Shown in pieces: positions 25,001 to 37,000 of a DNA stretch of 64,000 bases. The DNA is taken from the NCBI GenBank assembly GCA_030267565.1, contig BRXU01000015.1:991001-1055000 (forward strand). The letters are read 5' to 3'. Both the position numbers and the translations under genes were made by a program. Under the pieces are notes generated by a model. That model did not search any database. It worked only from the letters and a program-made list of their open reading frames with translations, and was not told where the DNA came from. Position 1 is the stretch's first letter. Each line of letters begins with the position of its first letter. The stretch comes from Pleodorina starrii. Its lineage: Eukaryota; Chlorophyta; Chlorophyceae; Chlamydomonadales; Volvocaceae.

Positions 25001-26002
25001 AGACACGTGCAGACACGTGCACACGCCCCTTCCCGGCCTCTGCAGCTCCCTCGGCCCAGCCCTGCCCGGCCCTCACCCGCCCTGCCCGGCCCTCACCCGC
25101 CCCGCCCTTCCCGGCCTTTCCTTTCGTTTCCTTTCCTGGAGCCTCACAGCGCAGCCCAGCGACCGGCAGTTGGGACCACTCGCGAGTCCACAGCCCAACC
25201 AAGCCCCGCCCCCGAGCGGCGCGGCGGCCCAGCGCCCGCAGCCCCGCGCAAACCCACATTCCATAAGGCCCACGGCACCCTCCCCGCCGGCCAACCGATC
25301 GACTGACCGCCCGACCGACCCCAACCACACATCACCCAACCGCCTCCTCCCTGCCTCCGGCCATCTCTCCCTCCCCCTCTCGCCCAGTCGCGCCTCCCTG
25401 CCGCCTCAGGCCTCACCCCGGCGGCGGCTTGTCCGAATCGGCTCCTGCGGGAGTCGACGGCTCTGAGCCCGAATCCGCCGAACCGTTGGCGGCGCCGTCG
25501 GGCTCCTCCGCCGGCGTGGGATCAACTGTGGGAGCCAGAGGGTAAGCATGTACGGCAGGTACGACGCAACGGGTGCATTGGCGGCGCAGGGCGCCGAGTT
25601 GAGCAAACAGGATCGCTAAAAGCGCGAAGAGCGCGGGGAGCGACTCCGCGGCGGCGAAGACCCGCATGTGGCCCGCCCCAGCCCCAGCCTCCGTCCGGTT
25701 ACGGAGGCAACAGTAGCAGCAAGAGCAGCAGCCCCATGGCCGTCGTGAACGGGATTACCCCAGGTCCCTCAGATCCTAACATGCTCGGTGCCCCCACCAA
25801 AGCTGTGCGGGGCCTGCGGCGGACGTAAGGTCCCGGGCTCACCCCATAGGCCCGCCTGCTTAAGCGCTTTCAGGTGGAAGTAGAAACCAGCGGCGTCTTT
25901 GTTGACGCACGAGATGGGTCCCGCCACGCAGCAGACCAGCAGGCGCCCATCAGCGGTGCCGGGGCGGTGCTCCTCAACGAACTCCAGCAGGAGGCGCGAC
26001 AT
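19023..26002 (-). CDS. GLSA: GlsA / zuotin family J protein with two SANT domains (DNAJC2/ZRF1), about 735 aa, 16 exons
   Basis: Exons: 26002-25843, 25525-25417, 24930-24720, 24580-24522, 24162-24093, 23846-23734, 23354-23262, 23142-23017, 22706-22617, 22245-22130, 21808-21753, 21428-21303, 20967-20815, 20571-20389, 19928-19587, 19223-19023; 2208 nt, all phases consistent. The J domain spans about 111-183 with HPD at 142-144, followed by the zuotin homology region (VFGPAFRRNARWS, KFYDFWYTFKSWREF, AESREHRRWIER), a charged helical ribosome-binding-type region, SANT1 near 475-520 (WTEEELRLLDKA) and SANT2 near 664-715 (VPGKSKAQCFKRFKELREA). Zuotin/MPP11 proteins act with Hsp70 at the ribosome exit tunnel and, in animals and plants, on chromatin. 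In Volvox, GlsA is required for asymmetric division (established). SANT domains exclude a yeast-Zuo1-like short form. Exon 12 must end at a GC donor (GAG|GCGAGT). An Ala/Thr/Ser-rich linker fills exon 15. The first two exons are the least certain. Confidence 0.92.
24166..24237. repeat. 14-bp tandem repeat in GLSA intron 4
   Basis: Three near-identical units of ggagcggaggatga plus flanking partial units sit next to the 3' splice site of exon 5. Confidence 0.8.
24322..24370. repeat. (TCTG)n microsatellite in GLSA intron 4
   Basis: An imperfect run of GTCT/TCTG units, about eleven copies, within the same intron as the 14-bp repeat at 24166-24237. Confidence 0.75.
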
Positions 26003-26767
26003 GGCGCAAGGTGCCGTATAATCGGCGGTGCGGGTGGGCTCGTTGCCGGCGACCCGTTGCTGCCTGATCGCGCGCGGCCGCCACGGGGTGGCTTACGGGT
26101 TGCAGTGCGCTGGCTGCGTGCGATGTGAGCGACACGGGCGACCGCGACGACACAGATTCCCGCCGCCGGGCACTCCCGCAAAGGCAAGCACGGAAGATGA
26201 CGCTGATTGCGTTTATGTCAATTTTAGAAGTAGGTCAATGAAGAATGGTGAGCGACGCCTGGGGAAGAGGCGTTCTTGCCGGTTAACTACCTTTAAGCGG
26301 TTTCAGGACAGTCTCTACAGACTGTCTCTCCAACACGCGCGGCCGTCAAAGCTGCAGTTTTTCCCCTAAAAGCCATAAAAATAATAATCTGATACGCGTG
26401 CCAGCCGGAGGAAGGCAGAAAGCATGCAAGTAGTACGACATACGGCGGGACTGAGCAAGGCCTTGGGAGCGCAGAACTTGCATCACAAGATCAAACGTAT
26501 TGCTTATAGAGGAAGCACCGTCAGTTGACTGGCCTGCACGTTGCTGCCGTGGCAGTCCAAGCTGCACCCAGCACCAGACACTTGTTGGAACGTGACACCT
26601 GACGAATATTGGACCTAGAAGCCTGAAACCTCAGTACCAAGCAGCAAGCAACGACTTCGCGACATCGCGGAGGAAGGCGCCCATGGAGGAGCTTTAGGCC
26701 CGCGCGCGGAGGTTGCTCCGCTAAAGAGCACACCGAGCTGGGCTGAGCTCAAGCTTCAACCGTATTC
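26003..26767. promoter_or_regulatory. Bidirectional promoter between GLSA and the SR-related gene
   Basis: 765 bases separate the two divergent start codons. The middle (about 26195-26450) is less GC-rich than the flanks, with a small AT run (aaaataataat) near 26376-26386. No exon or recognised binding site could be supported. Confidence 0.5.
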
Positions 26768-29700
26768 ATGGCTCCCCACAGCAGAAGCCGGAGCCGGAGC
26801 CCCAAGCGGCAGCGCAGGGACAGGTCAGCCACGCGCGCCTTCCTCCCCCGCAGGTCACTCCGGCTGCGCCGTCCACTGTGGCACCTTAGAAGCCCTGACC
26901 TTGCAAGGCTGCAGCTACCGAGGCGCGCGAGGCGCAGCGTGCCGCGTGTCTGTCTTCAGCAGCACCGGACCCCCCGTCCCTCACCCCGCCGGGCAGTTGC
27001 AGCCGCAGCTGAGCCCCAACTTTGGCCACGCCGACAGGCCACATACCACCACAGCTTGGCTGACCGGTCGAAATCTGCGGCTCCGGGCCCGAAGAACAGC
27101 TGCTGTTCCCGCTTACCTCCATGTGCACGTGTTTGTATGTGTATGTGTGCGTGTATGCCTATTCTATGTGGTCTGCACCGCAGGGCGGGCAGCGGCAGCC
27201 CCCGCGGTCGGAGCCGCTCCCCCAGCAGGCGCCGCTTCAGCAGCCGCAGCACCAGCCGCAGCCGCTCGCCACCCGGGGCCTACGGCAGCCGCGTCAACGG
27301 CTACTCGCCCACCAGGTGCGCAGCCGCTCGACGCGCCGCGCCGCGACACGACACGATACGACGCCGCGTCGCTCGAGGCGAGGCGTGTGCTGTGCCCCGC
27401 GCGTCCGCGCCTCGGCGCTGCCTCCCCGCACCCCCTCGCGTCGCGTTGTGCCCCTCCCTTTCCCCTTCCGGGTTCCTTCTGCGACACGCGACACCCACCG
27501 GGCGGGCAGTGCCGCGGCGCCTGCTCGCGCTGCGGCGCGGCGCTGCTGGTCCCTGGGTACCCAAAGCCCGGTTGCGACTTCGTGCTTCTCGCTTCGTGCC
27601 AGTGGCAGGGCCGCGGGCCCGTCGCGACTGTGGGCGGGCGCGGCCCTGCCGTGCAGGCGGCCCAGATTCGCCTACCTCGTAATGTCGTTTGAACCGTGCG
27701 CCACGCGTGCCCGTGCCCGGATGTGCGTGCGCTGGGCGGCGCTGCGTTGTGATGATGAGGTGGCGCTGTTTGACCCACCCGGATGTCACGTTGGCCGCAG
27801 GGGCGTCGCTTACGGCGCGCGGTTCGGCTCCACCACCAACCTCTTGGCGGCATCCAGCCGCTTGGCGGCAGCGGCGGGTCTGACTGGCGGCGGCGGCGGC
27901 GCTGGCGGCAACGGCGCCGCCGCGGGCGGCGGCGGCGCGCCGCCTCCGTGGGTCACGAACTCGAGGCTATCGCCGCATGTCAAGTGGGTGGTTGCGGGGT
28001 GGGCCGGGGCTGGAGCTGCCGGTTGGGTTTGGACTCGTTGATTCATTCGTACGTTCGTGGCGTCTGGCAGCGGGCCCGACAGGTCCTCAGGTCCGTAGGT
28101 CCAGGCAGGAGCCTCCTGAGGGGGTGCTCCGTGTGCTCGGGGTGCTTACCCTCCCTTCCCTGGACAAGCTCTGTTTCTTGCTCCTCCGCAAGACCTCGCA
28201 AGAGCATGTGCGTTATGAACACATCTGTACGACACCCTTTTACACAGTGTGCTTCACTTGCTGCTGTTCACGATGCCGTCCTGCGACAAACGACGATTGA
28301 TGCCGTCCGACAGGATGGTCCTGGAGGGGCTGTACGGCAGGGGCAAGCTGGGCCCCACAGACCTGGAGTACGCCTGCATCGAGTTTCTGGAGCTGCTGGG
28401 TCCCGTGGGTGGCATGGCCGTACTGGAGGAGTTCGCCTCCCTGGACTTCTTCCGCATCCGCAACCTCACCGCCTTCTTCATCGGCATCTGCAAGCGCGTG
28501 CAGGCGCGAGCGCCGCCGCCGCCGGGGCGGCCGCTGCGCGGCCCCGACGGCGGCTCGCCGCCGCCAGGCGGCGGCTCCGCCCGCGGCCGGACGCTGAGCC
28601 GCGGAGCGGCCGCCGGCGGCTCCGCCGGCGGCGGCGGCGGCGGCTCTGCCGCCGCGGCCGGCGGCTCCGCCGCCGGACACGCAATGCGTGTCGTGAGCCG
28701 CAGTCCGGGGTCGGGGCCGGGGACACGGCGGGCGAGCCCGCCGCTGCACTTTATGCTGGAGGACGGCAGCCCGCCGCCGCGGCGGTGGGTGAGCAAGAGC
28801 CCGCCGCCGCGCCGCTGGATCAGCAAGAGCCCGCCGCCGCGCCGCTTTGAGAGTAAGAGCCCGCCCCTCCGGCGCTTCAGCAGCAAGAGCCCGCCGCCGC
28901 GGCGCCGCTGGGTCAGCCGAAGCCCGCCGCCGCGGCGCTTCGATAGCAAGAGCCCGCCGCCGCGGCGATGGGTGAGCCGCAGCCCGCCGCCGCGGCGCGG
29001 CGGCGCCGGCAGCAGCCGCAGTCCGCCGCCGCGACGGTGGGTCAGTCGCAGCCCGCCGCCGCGGCGGAATACGAGCCGCAGCCCGCAGCGTCGGAGCCGG
29101 AGGGTTTCGGAGCAAGGGCACTCGGGCTCTCGGAGCCGCTCCCGAAGCCCTCCGACCAGCGAACACCAACAGCATCAGCAGGTACCGCCGTTGCCCCAAC
29201 AGCATCAGCAGCAGCGAAGTCCTTCGCCGCCACCGCCGCCGCCGCCGCTGCCCAACGGTCCTCAGCCGCCGCAGCAGCAGCAAGCGCAGCCAGCGGCGGT
29301 GCAATCCGGCGGGGCTCCGCCGCCGCCGGTAGCGGCGGCACCGGCCGCCAGTGCCAACAACGTAAGCACAAGTAGCCGTACATCGGCGTCGGGAGGGAGG
29401 GCCGGCGCCGGCGGTGTCGCCGGCACGTGCGGCGGCGCGGTCAGCAGCAGCGGCGCGCCGCCGCTGGACCGGCTTGATGACACGGCGACGGCACCTCCAC
29501 CGCCGCCGCCACCGCCGCCACCGCCGGCGTTTTCGGAGATGGGGCGCACGGCCGATTACGGGCAGCCTGACTCGGCTGCAGCCGCAGCTAGCGGACCCGC
29601 TGCAGAAGCAGTGGCAAGCGCCGGCGCTGCTGCCAGTCCGGCTGACGCCGGCGGCTGTGGCGACCGGGGTCTGGCTGGATCGGCGGAGGCGCCGGGCGCT

Positions 29701-30321
29701 GGGCAGTGGAGCGTCGGTTGTGGCGGTGGTGGCTCGGAGGGAGAGGGGCGGAGCTCGGCCGTCGACAGGTGAGGGACCTCGGGGGCGCTATCGGGGTTCG
29801 TCCCCGGCGGCTCTGTTCTCTCAACTGGTCGATCGAGCGACGGGGGCCGGGGCGGGGAACTCATCGGACGTGGGGACGCGAGGAGAGACGTTGGGGCTGG
29901 GGCGGGGGAGGGAGGCGTGGGACAGATATCAAGGGGGGAAGCGGGGTAGGCAGCCACGGGGGCGTGGGGGGCGGATGAGTGGCGGGGGAGGCGGGGGCGT
30001 GGCGTGTTCGCAGCAGCGGCACCGTGACTCGCCACTTTTGGGGAGGTGACCCTGCCTTGTTTGTATGTTTGTTTGTGGGTCGCGTCGCACGGCCAAACCC
30101 AGGCTGCCAGCAGGCAATGGGGTGATGGACGTGAAACTGTGCCTCCTGCCGCCTGCCGTGCCTCCCCCCGCGGCCCCGCGGCCCCGGGGCCCCGCTACCC
30201 ACCTCTCTACGTCGAGCAGGCACCCGTCGGCCTCAGCCGCCACAGACCTGGTTCCGGCCCCTCCGCAGCAGCCGCACCCACAACAACAAGAACAGCAGCA
30301 GCAGCTGCCTCAACACCAAAT

Positions 30322-30352
<31 letters not shown>

Positions 30353-32225
30353 GCGCAGGAAGTCCGGCATCCACCGCCAAAGCCGCAGCAGCCCGATCCG
30401 GCGCCTCCGCCGCCCCTGGCCAAGGGCCCCAGCGTGATAACGGTGACACTGCCGGCAGCCAGCTCGGCGGTCCTGCAGGCAAGGCCCGCCCTCATGCCAT
30501 CGCCAGCCCCCGCCCCGGCGGCCCCCGCGCCGCCGCCGCCACCACCACCGCCGCCGCCGCCGCCGACAGGGGCGCCGGCGGCGCCTCCGGCGCCCACCTC
30601 GGCTCACGGACCAGGCGGTCATGGCTCCTCCCGGAGTCATCACCACATCCACATCCATAACCATAGCCACAGCCATAGCCACCATCAATCGGAGCAGCCG
30701 GCGGGGGACAAGGCCGCCGCCGCTGCTTCAGGCAGGGCTGCTGCAGCGGTGGGGCCTGCGCCAGCGTCCTCAGGAACGTCTGGATCCGGGATTCGAGATC
30801 CAGAGTTCGGTACTTCTACGGCGCGAGCGGCGGGGCCGGGGCCTGGGGCGGCGGCTTCCAACGGCGCGGCGTCGTACATGCCAGCCGTTGGCTCGAGCAC
30901 CACCGCCGCCGGCACCTGCGCCGCCGCCGCGGCGGCAGCAGCAGTCGCCGACGCCCTGGCGGGGGCATCAGGTTCGGGGTTCGTTTATGGTTTTGGATCC
31001 GATGACGGCGGCGACGCAGACGCGCTTCTGGATCCGGCCGCCTTGCTCGACACCCGACTTGCCGCCGCGGCGGCGGCGGTCCTCCAGGCCACCGCTGCCG
31101 CCGCCACCGCCGCCGCATCCCCCTGCGTCGCCGGCGGCGGCGCAGCCGCCGCACCCCTCGCCGCCCCAACCTACGTCCCCGAGCCAGCAGTACCCGTTGG
31201 GGCCTATCCGCTTGGCGGCTGGCTGGGAGCTGAGATGGCGGCGGATGCCGCCGCTGCCGCCTGCTGCGGTCCCGAGGAGCCTGCAGAGGCCGCCCCTAAC
31301 ACGACCTGCAGAGCCAATGAAGCGGCGGCGGCAGCGGACGCTTCCGGGCCGGAGGCACGCCGCGGCAGCGGAGGCGGCGGTGGGGGTGGAGGTGGAGGGC
31401 TGGGGGGGTTGGCGCTGGGCGGCATCCTTTCGCAGGCTCTGACGGCGGTGGCCGGCGGCGGCGGCAGCGGCTGCGAGGGCGGCGTGTTGCGGCAGGCGGT
31501 GACGGAGCACGTCAAGGAGGCGCTCAAGCCGGCGTGGCGGGCCAACAAGCTGACGAGGGAGACATTCAAGGCGGTGGCGAAGAAGGCGGTGGATAGGGTG
31601 CGTCAAGGACCCGTGGGTTGGGTTGGAGGGACTGACCCGACCCGTGGGTCGTGGGAGGGGACGCGCGGGGGCCCCACGTTTTCGCCGTATAGGAAAGGCG
31701 ATGCACAAAAGGAGGACAGACCAGATTCACGCGCGCCGTAGGCGCTGTGCGAGCGTTACCAGGGAGGTGGGGGCAACGTTGAAGGGCCTGTTGGTCCCGA
31801 TGTCACCAATGGGGGGGAAACCCGAGTCCAAAACAAAACCGGTCTGAAGCGTGCAACAACACGTGGGCGGCGGCAGCTTGTGCCCGCGACTGCGCGCCTT
31901 CCGATTCGATCCGATCCGTTCCGGCCCCTCCCGCTCCGACGCTGCCGCACCGCTCGGGGTGCAGGTGCTGGTCACCCTACCGAACAACGGCGTCGGCAGT
32001 TTGTACGACTGCCCCGCGACCGTTGCCGCGTTCTTCAGCGAGGCGCGGCGCGAGGGCATCGGGCGACTGGTGGAGGCGCTCCTGCAGCGATTGGCGGCGG
32101 GCAACGCGGCCTCGGCGGCGGCGGCGGCGGCAGCCGCCGCCGCCGCTGCCGCCGCGGCGGCGGGTGGCGGCGGCGGCGTCGCGTCCAGCACGGACTGCAC
32201 CGTGCAGGGCACGGCGGCCTACTGA
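26768..32225 (+). CDS. RS-rich protein with hnRNP-Q-type acidic domain and C-terminal SRI-like domain, about 1154 aa, six exons
   Basis: Exons: 26768-26823, 27184-27315, 27801-27983, 28314-29768, 30220-31597, 31965-32225; 3465 nt in frame. The N-terminus (MAPHSRSRSRSPKRQRRDR) and exon 2 are RS-rich. Exon 4 opens with a compact helical domain of about 60 residues (VLEGLYGRGKLG, LEEFASLDFFRIRNLTAFF, IGICKRV), matching the acidic/NURR domain of hnRNP Q/R. About eleven SPPPRR[WF]xS repeats follow, then Pro, Gln, Ala and Gly runs and a His-rich stretch. The end of exon 5 plus exon 6 (VKEALKPAWR, LTRETFKAVAKKAVDRV, then a final helix ending LVEALLQRL) resembles the SRI/SCAF C-terminal domain that binds the RNA polymerase II CTD. 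A role coupling transcription and splicing is inference. A strong donor at 29362 (AAC|GTAAGC) may give an alternative isoform but does not keep frame with exon 5. The stop lies in a (TGAC)n run. Confidence 0.75.
28770..29085 (+). repeat. Coding repeat: SPPPRR units of the RS-rich protein
   Basis: About eleven imperfect units of 24-33 bases encode SPPPRRWVSK-like decapeptides. Such RS/SP repeats are normally phosphorylated by SR and cyclin-dependent kinases (family knowledge). Confidence 0.85.
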
Positions 32226-32243
32226 CTGACTGACTGACTGACT
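32221..32243. repeat. (TGAC)n microsatellite spanning a stop codon
   Basis: Six tetranucleotide units begin at the last codon of the RS-rich protein; the first TGA is the in-frame stop. Confidence 0.85.
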
Positions 32244-34078
32244 GGAGGCGTCTTCGCCAGGGGGAGGCTCGGGGAGCATGGATCGGGCAGGCCTGGTTGA
32301 GGTCGAAACCTTGGCTGTCGCATTCAGGCGCTTCGGCTCGGCCGAGCCCGTGGGCGATGCACACGGATGTGCGCATTCACCGACAGCTGCCGGCGGCGGC
32401 GGCGGAATGTAGGATATTCGTGCGAGGCTGGGAGCGCGGGCGGAGGGGAGAGCACTTGCTCGTCGGCAGCAGCAGCAGCAGCATTGCGGCGGCGCCTCGG
32501 CGACGCCCTTCATCTTGACATGTTTTGGCGCGAACGAATGGACATGATTGCACGCACGCTTTGTACTGCAAGTACGGACATGGTGACAATATTGCATGCA
32601 TGCATATGCACGCGCTCCTCCCGCGCATCTCGCCCGTGTGCTCGCAACTGCCGCAACCCGGGGGAAGCAGGGGAAAAGGGGGATGACTTTCTGCGTGTGT
32701 GTGTGGCGACGGCGGCGCCTTGTGCTGTGTGGCATGTGTGTTGCGCTGCGGGAGCGGAGTGTTGCGGTTGCTGCAAAGTTTCGCTTTCCTCGGGGCGCAC
32801 GGCGAGTGTATGCGCTCCGTTGTGGTTGCATGCTGCGAGCCACATGGGGGTTGCGGGGGCATGGGGCTGAAATGGGACACGGGCGCTTTTGCCCCCGGCT
32901 GCGTGTGTCGGCGCCGCTTTGGCTTGTTTGGTGTGTGTATGTGGGGGTGGGTGGGGTGGGGTTGTGGGGGCTTTCGTGATCTTCCAGCCATGGGCTCGTG
33001 ATCCACCAAGTTCAAGGAGTACCAGTATGGCATGCCGCCATCTTTGCATCTCTGTACATTCCAGTTGTTGCCAAATCCCTTAACACACGGTTTTGAGCCC
33101 CCTCTTCAGATCTCCCGAGCCCCCCCAGATTAAAGAGCGCCCTCGGGCACTTCCCAGCTGCCAGCCGCCTCTGCAGATTCCGCCTCTGCGGTGAGGAAAA
33201 GCAGACTCGCCTGCTTTGGAGCTTTGCTGCAGCAGACACGTCCGGGAGGAGACCCATCCGGGCGCTGGGGGTGCCTGCTGCGCCGCACACACGATACGTC
33301 TGCCATGCAGGAGTTGGGTGTGTCGGCAGCGCTCGGTTTTGTCATTGCGGTCCGTCAAATGATCTACTGGAGTAGGTAACGGGCCCGCACCGCGCCGACG
33401 TCTCCACGGGCAGGAAACATATGTACAAGTTCCTTCGCGGCATCCTGATGCCGCTATGCTGGTCGTTTGGAGGAACACCCGCGTCTGCGGGGGCGCTACG
33501 CCCACCCACGCGGCCAGGCCACACGGCAAACGCTCTCACTCTCTCCCTCAACCAACGCTGCACTGCACCCGCACCGCACCCAGCTCGGCACCACCCCCCA
33601 AGCGCGTGCCACCAAGCGCTGGCTGGTGTGTGGATGCGGGTGTGCACCCTACAGCGGCTGCTGCTGCTGCTGTCCATCCCCCGCCACCCCGCTGTCCTCG
33701 CAGTCCATCGTGCCCGCCCCGCAACGGCCCCCACCGCGGCTGCCGACCCCGGGGCGACCCCCCCCCCGAGGGCTCTGGGTGGGAGCCGCAACGGCATCCA
33801 CCATCGGACCACAGCACGTGGACCGCCCTCAGGAGCCCCTCAGGGGTACAGAATGCCCATGCTCGCGCGTGCCCTCGGCGGCGGCTGCGGCGTCCCAGCC
33901 CCGCCCCGCACGGGCGCCGAGGCGCAGTGACAACCCAGGGCAGACGCGGCCGAGCCGCTGCCGCCGCAGCCGGCACGCCCGGCGCCACTGCCGCCACCAC
34001 AGCCGCAGCAGTTGCGGCCCGGAGCAGCGGCGCGGCGCGGGCGCTGCCGCCTGCCGCGCACGTCTGTGTCCTGTCCTC
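32226..34078. other. Convergent intergenic region between the RS-rich gene and BUD13
   Basis: 1.85 kb with no supported exon and no TGTAA on either strand that I could find, so both 3' UTRs probably use variant poly(A) signals. The part near 32520-33060 is lower in GC and rich in gcatg and tgtgt runs. Confidence 0.45.
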
Positions 34079-37000
34079 CTACATATCGCCCATGCTCCAC
34101 AGCCGCGCCTCCAGCTCCTTGGCCGCACGGAGGTTCTGCTGCCTGCGGGCGTGCGGGGGCGCGGGCGTAAGAGAGTGAGCAAACACCGTATGGAGGCAGC
34201 AAGAGAGCAAACCGGTGAGCGACAGCGCTGTATCTTAACACCAACAACACACCTCAAACCACAGTGAGTGTTTGCGTGTCAGTGTGTTCGTAACTCGACT
34301 ACATGTGCGATGCCCGATGCGTCTCGACCATGTGTCCAGCAAACACCACCCACCTCAATCGGTCCCTCCCGGGAGCAGTCCACCTCACGAAGGGGACGGC
34401 GGCGTCCCGGGTGGCCGAGCACATGTGCGGCGGTGCACGCAGTGAAGCAATGCGGGGGCCCCAGGCGGCCCCACCCTGCCCCCACAACACCCTCACCTCC
34501 CCCAACGACCACACCCAGCGGAGCACAAAGACCAGTACACCGGCCCGACAACACGGCAGACGTCAGACGGCACCCACTTGAAGAGGTCGGCCTCGAAGCC
34601 GTTGCTGCGGTTGACTCCGTCCCAGTGGCGGCCCGGGCGGATGTTGTAGCGGTTGGCTGGCGGCGCCACTCCGCGCTTCAGCCAGCTGTGCGGGGGCACC
34701 TCCTGGGGAATCTTGAAGCCTGCGGGCAGGGGGGGGGGCATGCGGGGGCAAGGAGGAGCAGCGAGGGAGAGGTCAAAAGGGGCCGCAACGAGAAAGGCGA
34801 GGGGGGCGAACCAGAGGGGCACGGGGCCAGGGGCGGGGGTAGGGCGGGGCAATGGCGAGCGCGAGAGGCCGGTGGGGCACTGCGGACAGACCCGGCAACA
34901 AGGACCCTGGCTCCATGGGGCATTGAACCGAGGGGAATCTCCAGGGAAGTAGGAAAACAACTGTCTGTCAGTTATGACTGCACACCGCCGACAGTGACTA
35001 CAGTAAGTGCACGTCGCCCTGCCGCAGTGCGAGCGAGCTCGCACCTGACTTGCTGAGCTTGTCGGTGTCGTAGCGCTCCGTCAGCGGCGCCGCCTCCGCG
35101 GCCGCCGCCTGCTGCTTGCGGCGAGCCAGGTGCGCGAAGGGGTCTCCGAAGCGCACCCGGTCGCGCATGGCGGCGTCGTGGGAGGTGTCCACATCGGAGC
35201 GGGCGAAGGGGCGGGCGGCCTGAGACACGGGGCGCGGGGGGGGTTAGGGAGGTCAGGGAGGGAGTTGGGGAGTCAGGGAGGCGGGTTGGGGGGGTGGGGG
35301 TTTGAAGAGTGAATTTTGGGGGGTGGGGGACGGCATGGATGGGGAGGGAGGCATGGGTGGGAGCGGTCCTGGGCGGCGGCAGTGGCGGCCTTGGGCAGTG
35401 GTGGGTGAGGGCCGCCTTCACGGTGGAGGCCGCCCAGGGGCCTGGCTGCTGGGGCTGTGTCCGCCCGCCCAGCCATACCGCATCTACTCCAGGCGCGGCA
35501 GACCGCACGGCACGGTACTGCACGCGGAGGGGAGGAGGCAGCGACGGCGGGTACACCCCCTGGGAGCAGCGGCCGGCAGCCTTATGAACCGCGCGCTGCC
35601 GCCGCCGCGTCCCACAGCTCCCTTCTCCCTCATTCCTTTCCATTGCTGGGCAGGCGGATGGGGCAGAGCTGCCCATCCGCGTAGCATGGACCTTCGCTGC
35701 GCCCTCGCACCGCCTCGCCTCGCCCCCCGGGTGCTCCTCATCTCCTCATGCCGCCACCATTGGCGGCGTGCGGCGCCACGAAGCACCGTGGCTCCCACGC
35801 TGCCTCCCGCACCCGCCCGCAGCCTGCCCCCACCTCCCGGCCCCCTCCCCCACCTCCTGGGGGAGGGGGCCTGTAACTGCGTTGCATTCCCTCGCCCCGG
35901 GCCGTTCTAATTACCCCACCTCCTCCTGCATGGCCCTCATCCGCTCCTCCGCCTCCCGCTTCTGCGCCAGACCGCCTCGCCACTCCAGCGTCTGGTCCTC
36001 GTCGTAGACGCTGGGCTTCTTGCGCGCGGCGCGCTCGTCCTCCTGAAAACACGCACACACACCGGGGGTGAGGAAGGGCAGAAGCAGCGAGGACACCGAT
36101 AGACCGGAGCAAAGGAGGGACAGGTGGGTGGCATGCGAGGGCGAGCGGGGCGAGGTCATCGGGATGCGCCCGGCACCGGCACCAGCACCAGCCGGGGAAA
36201 GCTGCGAGGCTGAGGTCCAGGTCGGGTCGGGTCAGGGGGCGACGCGGCAGTTCGAGCAGCGTTGCAAGAGTGCAGGCATGGTACTACTGATTGCAGCAAC
36301 CAACGGGACCGGGGGAGGGCAGCAGGCAACACAAAGGGGGGCACATCCCATCCGGTGTCGACCCGCTGTCACATGCGGGTCTCAGCTCGCGCCCCCCCAC
36401 CTTGGCCTTGCGAGCCTCCTCCGCCGTCATCACGCGGCCAGTCGCCTTGTCGCGGTACACCGTCTGCGCGCCGCGGCCCTCGGCGTTGCGCCTTGCGGAG
36501 GGGCAGGGGCGGGGGAACGGGCAGGGACAGGGGAGGCACCACCGAGGAAACACAACCGGTGTCAGGGATGATGGGCAGACTCGCCCGTGCTGCTGCCGCA
36601 GAGGAGTGGAACGCACAACCAGCCCGTAAGAATGTGCGCGCGCGAGCTGCTCTGAAGACGCAGCTCGTCGTAGCCGGGAACTACAGCTGCCGCTGGCGGC
36701 TGCCAAGTGGCCGCATGGCCGGATGCTCCGGAACCACTGGATGCCCCGAAACCCCAGCACCTCGCCCCCGGCTCAAGTGTGAGGACGGAGGGCCGGAAGC
36801 AGAAGCTCCACTTGCGGGTTACCCTGCCGTTGCCCCCCGCCCTCTCTCTCTCTCTCCCTGCTGCACTAGCCCCCCCCGGGTCAACACGACACCGCATCAT
36901 CTGCGGCAGTGCGTCCCGTCCCGAGCCAACAAGCCCCGATCCCCTCCCTGCGTTGCCGACAGGGCCGTCGGCGGTCGGAGTACATGGGGCCTCTCGGTGG

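Noticed and set aside
28240..29304. Long minus-strand open frame of 354 codons
   Set aside because: It is the antisense of the SPPPRR repeats and GC-rich exon 4; composition alone keeps it open, and no start, splice or family support exists.
29363..30219. GTAAGC at 29363 as the main donor of exon 4
   Set aside because: It does not keep frame with exon 5, while the donor at 29768 does.
30621..31442. Second plus-strand frame of 273 codons inside exon 5 of the RS-rich gene
   Set aside because: The other frame connects in phase to both neighbouring exons and ends in the SRI-like domain; this one does not.
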